Below, in pieces: positions 60,143-64,000 of a stretch of DNA of 64,000 bases. Source of the stretch: Apiospora phragmitis. Lineage: Eukaryota > Ascomycota > Sordariomycetes > Amphisphaeriales > Apiosporaceae. The notes below the pieces were generated by a model. It ran no database searches and was not told the origin of the DNA. It was given only the letters and a program-made list of their open reading frames with translations. A program made the position numbers and the translations under genes. Within the stretch, counting starts at the first letter, position 1. Each line of letters begins with the position of its first letter. The stretch covers positions 2,294,001-2,358,000 of the forward strand of contig JAQQWL010000003.1 in assembly GCA_038363925.1 (NCBI GenBank). Direction: 5' to 3'.

Positions 60143-60973
60143 ATGTCTCGCAACTACAACGCCGAGAAGAGACGCATCGTTGAAGGTCTCTGCCGCCCAG
60201 GGACTCTGTCGCAGCCGTACGCCGGCCATCCTTTTCGGCCGCCTTCGAGGTAGCCGTGAATTGCACCAGTTCTTGGAGGCTGGAGTGTTCGAGTCTGGAG
60301 AGCATTATTAGCGCGTAAAACGCGCCTTCGAGTAAGTTTTCAGTCATGTTATCCCTCTCTTAAACTCCATCCATCCGCCCTCTGCCCTCCGCCCGCTCCC
60401 CTTTCTGATCCACACCAGGATAAACGGCGCTGACGAGAAGTACACCTTATTAGTACTCAAGTCAGCCGCATGCTTCGCAATGACTTTACTCCCCTTGCCG
60501 ATGAGATTCCACAGTATGTGAAATTCAGCCACGGTGACCGCAACGATGGCAGCCACCTTGTCAAATGGATTCACGATACCCGGGACCTGTACCCCGAGGA
60601 AGAAAAGGAGGCAGGAAACGAAGGAGCAAGAGAGAACCAGCAGACAGAGGTCCACCAGAATGAGCCCGGTACCGAGCAAGAACACAACGATCAGGGTGCC
60701 GGTGATAGTGAGCAAGAAGTGGACGGCAATGAAGACCAGGGTGCCGATAATGCCGCGCAAAAATGCATGAGAACGCATTTCATCTAGCGGAACCAACTGA
60801 GGAATGCCGGCGCCAAGTAGAGGAGTACAACGGGTGGATCACATACAAGGAAGAGCTCCCTGATGTTGGGTTTCCTTGGTAGGCAGAGGAGCAGGGAATG
60901 GAAAGAGAAAGATCAGGACACTAAACATGGTGTGATGAACACAGAGGAGTTCGAGGATCTGCTGGGCCATTAA
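60143..60973 (+). pseudogene. Broken hypothetical gene with several frame breaks and an in-frame stop
   Basis: The ATG at 60143 starts MSRNYNAEKRRIVEGL. A shift near 60240 leads to SRELHQFLEAGVFESGEHY, an in-frame TAG, then RVKRAFE and a GTAAGT donor (about 60330). After an acceptor at about 60419 the text continues NGADEKYTLLVLKSAACFA. A shift near 60480 leads to DFTPLADEIPQYVKFSHGD and an acidic Glu/Gln/Asp-rich part. A loss in the A run at about 60759-60763 gives ECRRQVEEYNGWITYKEELP, and a gain near 60881 gives a tail ending EEFEDLLGH with a stop at 60973. A coherent protein-like text runs across the breaks. The TAG means it may be truly dead rather than only mis-sequenced. Family unknown. 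Confidence 0.45.
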
Positions 60974-61789
60974 GCAGTAGTTTATGATTTTCTGGTTACA
61001 CATCCCCTTTGATTCCTATTAGAATAGTCAACATTGGCACCGGAACGAACTTCAGCAGACCCCATTCCCGCAGCCTTCGTCCTCCTTCGACAGACTGCAT
61101 GCATCGTGCTGCTCACCTTGGCCCTCAGCGTGGGAGCCCCCCCATCGTAGGCCGTGCGTCCAGACATGCCACCCTGAACGTGCCGCATCCACTGGCCGGT
61201 GTTAGCCTGTACAAGCAGCTCTTCATTGATGCCTATTATGCGCACACACACAACAAGAACAGCCAAGGCAAGCTGCTATTGGGCGATACGGGCGAACCCT
61301 ACCGTTGGAATCATGACGCCGTTGCCATGCCCACGCAGTCTGTCCGGCCTCATCATGTCATCACATGGGCCAACACAAGATCAAGAAGATAGAGTAATAA
61401 AAACAACTAAACACAGTCCAAACTGCTCTTCGTATGCAATAGCCGCGAGTTTTACGTTAACATCACGCGTGAGAGTACCATGTGACATAACAGAGTGAGA
61501 GTGGCTGATCATCATTAAGTGCCTACCTCTTTCTGAGACTCTTTGCCACGACGCAGTCTTTGGCGAAAAACCACTTTCTGATTTGTCTTCGACGCACCCA
61601 CATCTTCAAGTTGTGACACCTATATGAACACGCTCCGTTTGGACTTTGGCGTCCAGGTCAAGAACATTACGTATCTGTGCTTATAACAGAGTCCATCATA
61701 GACATCCTTCACAGTTGCCCGCTGTAAGCCATGTTCAGAAGCCACTTGAGAGGCATGATGATCATCGTGCGCATTTCGTTGAAAACCGC
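60974..61789. other. Intergenic, no gene called
   Basis: A 127-codon plus-strand frame at 61009-61392 has no recognisable domain and no clear promoter context; left uncalled. Confidence 0.4.
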
Positions 61790-62978
61790 CTAACAATTAC
61801 CATGGCTAATATATAAATCGTAGCAATTACCGCTCAAAGCCCTACCCTTGCCTTTCCCGGCATAAGTCTCTGCACCCGCCTCGACCAACGAAGACACCAA
61901 ACCCAGCCGATCCTGCATGCCCACCATCGCCGCGCAAGAAATCACGATACCCTCGACGAGGGCGGGCCCATCGAACCGCGGCTTCAGGCCATCTTCCCTC
62001 CTGTTCTGCGGGAAGATCTCAAGGATCCCCCTCTCGCGGGCCCAGGGCGCCGACCGCGTGTACTGTGCCAGCACGTGGCTCTCGTCCGTTTCGTCCACCA
62101 GGTACTGCGTCGTGAAGGGGGTCCAGTTGTCCGAGAAAACAGAGCCGGAAGCAAATGCCGCCGCCGCCGCCTGAGAAGAAGAAGAAGAAGATGATAATAA
62201 GGATGGATTTTGAGCAGTCGCCATTGTTGGGTCAATGCCAGTAACCTGGCCCTTCTCTATTGTGGAGGACTGCTGTTGCTGCTGCTTCTCGTCCACCTGG
62301 CCGAGGGGGACCGCCGCCGCCACCTTGATGCGTCGTCTGCCACACATACCGCCCATTCCGCATCACGGGCAAGTCGAGGGCGTACTTGGTCGTCATGACC
62401 CCCGTGCAGTGCATGAAGCGGGTGGTCGGAGACGTGTGGCGCGGGGTTTCCGCCTCGTGCGGCAGGAACGTGATGGTGACGCCGCACCAAGTCGGCAGGA
62501 CGAACTCGGGGTACTTGAACGTCGCGACGTCCCGCGAGGACGGCTCAGCTCCTACTCTTCCCCATGTTCCCGACCCTACTTCCAGTCGCTTCATCGTGGC
62601 GCTGTACTTGGTCGTATATTCCACTTCCCACCTAGTGGTGGTGGCGTTCTTCGTGGTGGCACTGGTATCATCAGCCGTAGTTGTTTTGATGAAGATCTTC
62701 TTCTGCAGCAACCTCGAAGTCTGCATCGAGATGCTGAACTTCAGCGCTTTGAAATGACTTGTTGAGGCTGCATCATCGACATATGCTCTGCTCTTCTCTT
62801 CTGGATAAGTTGTGGTGGAGTCTACCCCAGGTGTATTGGTGCCCGGGGCGAAGTATACCGGCGGAGGTTGGCGGGGCCCCGAGGTGGCCTCCTGATACGA
62901 GGGCAAACCAGGAGCAGGAGGATGCTCGTCGTCTTCCGAGGTTAAGGGGTGAGGAGTTTTCTTGCCACCGTGATCCAT
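61790..62978 (-). CDS. Conserved-looking hypothetical fungal protein
   Basis: I place the start at the ATG at 62978 (MDHGGKKTPHPLTSEDDEHP), which opens a Pro-rich disordered N-terminus with a PPxY-like PSYQEA segment; an in-frame ATG at 63074 would add 32 residues. A beta-rich domain follows: FKALKFSISMQTSRLLQKKI, RWEVEYTTKYSATMKRLEVG, PTWCGVTITFLPHEAET. A break near 62328-62335 leads to RIKVAAAVPLGQVDE, Gln and Ser runs, SDNWTPFTTQYLVDETDESH and a C-terminal helix (EGIVISCAAMVGMQDRLGLV). About 395 aa. The single beta domain plus final helix recalls tubby/LURP-one-like folds, but this is a guess from pattern only. Confidence 0.6.
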
Positions 62979-63326
62979 TTTGATGAATTTGATTTGAATT
63001 GCTATGTATGAAAACGAAGGTTGATCACAGACAGATGGTGGCTGCCTTGTCGAGGTGTTGAAATCACGTGACACTGCCTAACCAAACACTAAGTCCCTGA
63101 AAAACAACATTGAAAACACACACTGCGCCATGCTAAGAAGTGCCGCAAAGGACCGCCGACGTCACCACCGTTTCAGGACAGATTTCACGAGCCCGGCACC
63201 TCATGAAAATAAAGAACTAATGTACATCGTGAAAAAATAAAAGTTAGGCATTAACTTGATGGATAAACCCAGAAGAATTTATATAAAGAAGAACAGGTAG
63301 AAAGAATGATTTGATCGGTTGATCTA
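62979..63326. other. Short intergenic region
   Basis: Upstream region of the conserved hypothetical gene and 3' flank of the TmpA-like gene. No features recognised. Confidence 0.5.
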
Positions 63327-64000
63327 TCAAGAGTCGAAGATGGGACCGAACGCCGGCACCCCCCGCGCCTCCAGGTCATAGACGAGCTTCGACGTGACCT
63401 TGGCGTTGGAGATGATGGCCACGGCCTCGGCGCCGCTCTCCTTGTACAGCCGGTAGGCCTCGACGGCCATGTCCGGCCTGCCTTGTTTCCGGGTGTTCCA
63501 GATGACGGCGTCCGGGTCGGTGGCGAGGACGCCCTCGATGATCTCGCGGCCGTACGTCGTCTCCGGGTTGGGCGTCGACCAGAAGACGCGCACGGGCACC
63601 TCGCGCGCCAGGATGACGGGCAGGCAGGGCCCGATGCCGGACCCCGTCGCGACGAGCACGACGCGGCGGAACAGGGGCAGCATGCGGAACACGCCGGACG
63701 CGGGCGTCGTCCGCGTCCAGAGCTTGGTGGGCGGGTTATCGATCATCTGCCCTGTCCAGTCGCCGGCGCGCGACACCACGACGCTGAACCCGGCCTTGCC
63801 CGGGATCGGGATGGTCGCGAACCCGTGCCACTCGCGCAGCGGCTTGGTCGTGAGGCGGATACCCTTGCCCGGCTTGGGCGTGCAGTAGTCGAAGTGCAGG
63901 CGGATCGCGTGCTTGCTCAGGGGCTGGGCCGGACGTTGACCTTGCGCAGCTGCACCCACGGCAGGATGATGGTGTAGGAGATGGCGGCGACCATCCAGAG
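63327..64000 (-). CDS. TmpA-like membrane flavin/NAD-binding oxidoreductase, C-terminal part
   Basis: The gene enters from the right edge and ends at 63327, so its N-terminus is missing. The first visible codons form the end of a transmembrane helix (LWMVAAISYTIILPWVQLRK). After one missing C near 63919-63924 the frame reads KHAIRLHFDYCTPKPGKGIR, WHGFATIPIPG (FAD-domain-like), GVFRMLPLFRRVVLVATGSG followed by IGPCLPVI (NAD(P)-binding GxGxxP), and a helical end. This matches the membrane plus reductase-like region of fungal TmpA proteins, which also occurs fused to adenylate-forming NRPS-like enzymes. Which of the two this is depends on the missing part. Confidence 0.6.
   Translation of the reverse strand, partial: LDGRRHLLHHHPAVGAAAQGQRPAQPLSKHAIRLHFDYCTPKPGKGIRLTTKPLREWHGFATIPIPGKAGFSVVVSRAGDWTGQMIDNPPTKLWTRTTPASGVFRMLPLFRRVVLVATGSGIGPCLPVILAREVPVRVFWSTPNPETTYGREIIEGVLATDPDAVIWNTRKQGRPDMAVEAYRLYKESGAEAVAIISNAKVTSKLVYDLEARGVPAFGPIFDS

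Noticed and set aside
61009..61392. 127-codon plus-strand frame
   Set aside because: No domain, no intron or promoter evidence, in a region with a decayed gene next to it.

Overview
This window looks like nuclear DNA of a filamentous ascomycete (Pezizomycotina, probably Sordariomycetes). The reasons are single genes with their own promoters on both strands, short introns of about 50-110 nt with GTRNGY-type donors, a fungal GH3 beta-glucosidase, a Zn2Cys6 fragment, a WSC-domain protein, a TmpA-like protein, and an AT-rich DNA transposon that looks like a RIP-mutated copy. There are no operons. The species cannot be named from the sequence.

Layout. 1-2.2 kb: two RING-like paralogues on the minus strand. 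3.5-5.4 kb: a Fot1/pogo-like transposon with perfect 26-bp TIRs and a TA duplication. 6.1 kb: a Zn2Cys6 fragment. 7.2-10.0 kb: a secreted GH3 protein with an unusual active-site motif. 10.9-15.9 kb: two diverged copies of an unrecognised gene in opposite orientation, flanking a GT25-type glycosyltransferase and a thioredoxin-reductase-like relic. 16.6-17.8 kb: a SET-domain gene. 18.3-24.0 kb: two large tandem paralogues of an unrecognised family. 24.6-25.9 kb: ornithine decarboxylase. 26-34 kb: a gene-poor block containing a 430-bp hAT-like MITE. 34-54 kb: the conserved core, with LSG1, LTV1, taxilin, the CYM1 presequence protease, succinyl-CoA ligase alpha, TAF5 and MED11. 55-64 kb: a variable tail with small hypothetical genes, a secreted cysteine-rich protein broken by a stop, a WSC protein, a conserved unknown gene and the 3' end of a TmpA-like oxidoreductase.

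How genes work together. Two functionally matched pairs are divergent. LSG1 (60S maturation GTPase) and LTV1 (40S assembly and export factor) share about 0.69 kb. TAF5 (TFIID) and MED11 (Mediator) share about 0.76 kb. CYM1 and succinyl-CoA ligase alpha are mitochondrial matrix proteins that follow each other on the plus strand.

Data quality. Many coding regions, including genes expected to be essential or nearly so (LSG1, ornithine decarboxylase, succinyl-CoA ligase, CYM1, LTV1), are interrupted by one-base indels, often in G or C runs. The simplest reading is uncorrected sequencing error. Genes are therefore given as whole loci, with the frame breaks listed.
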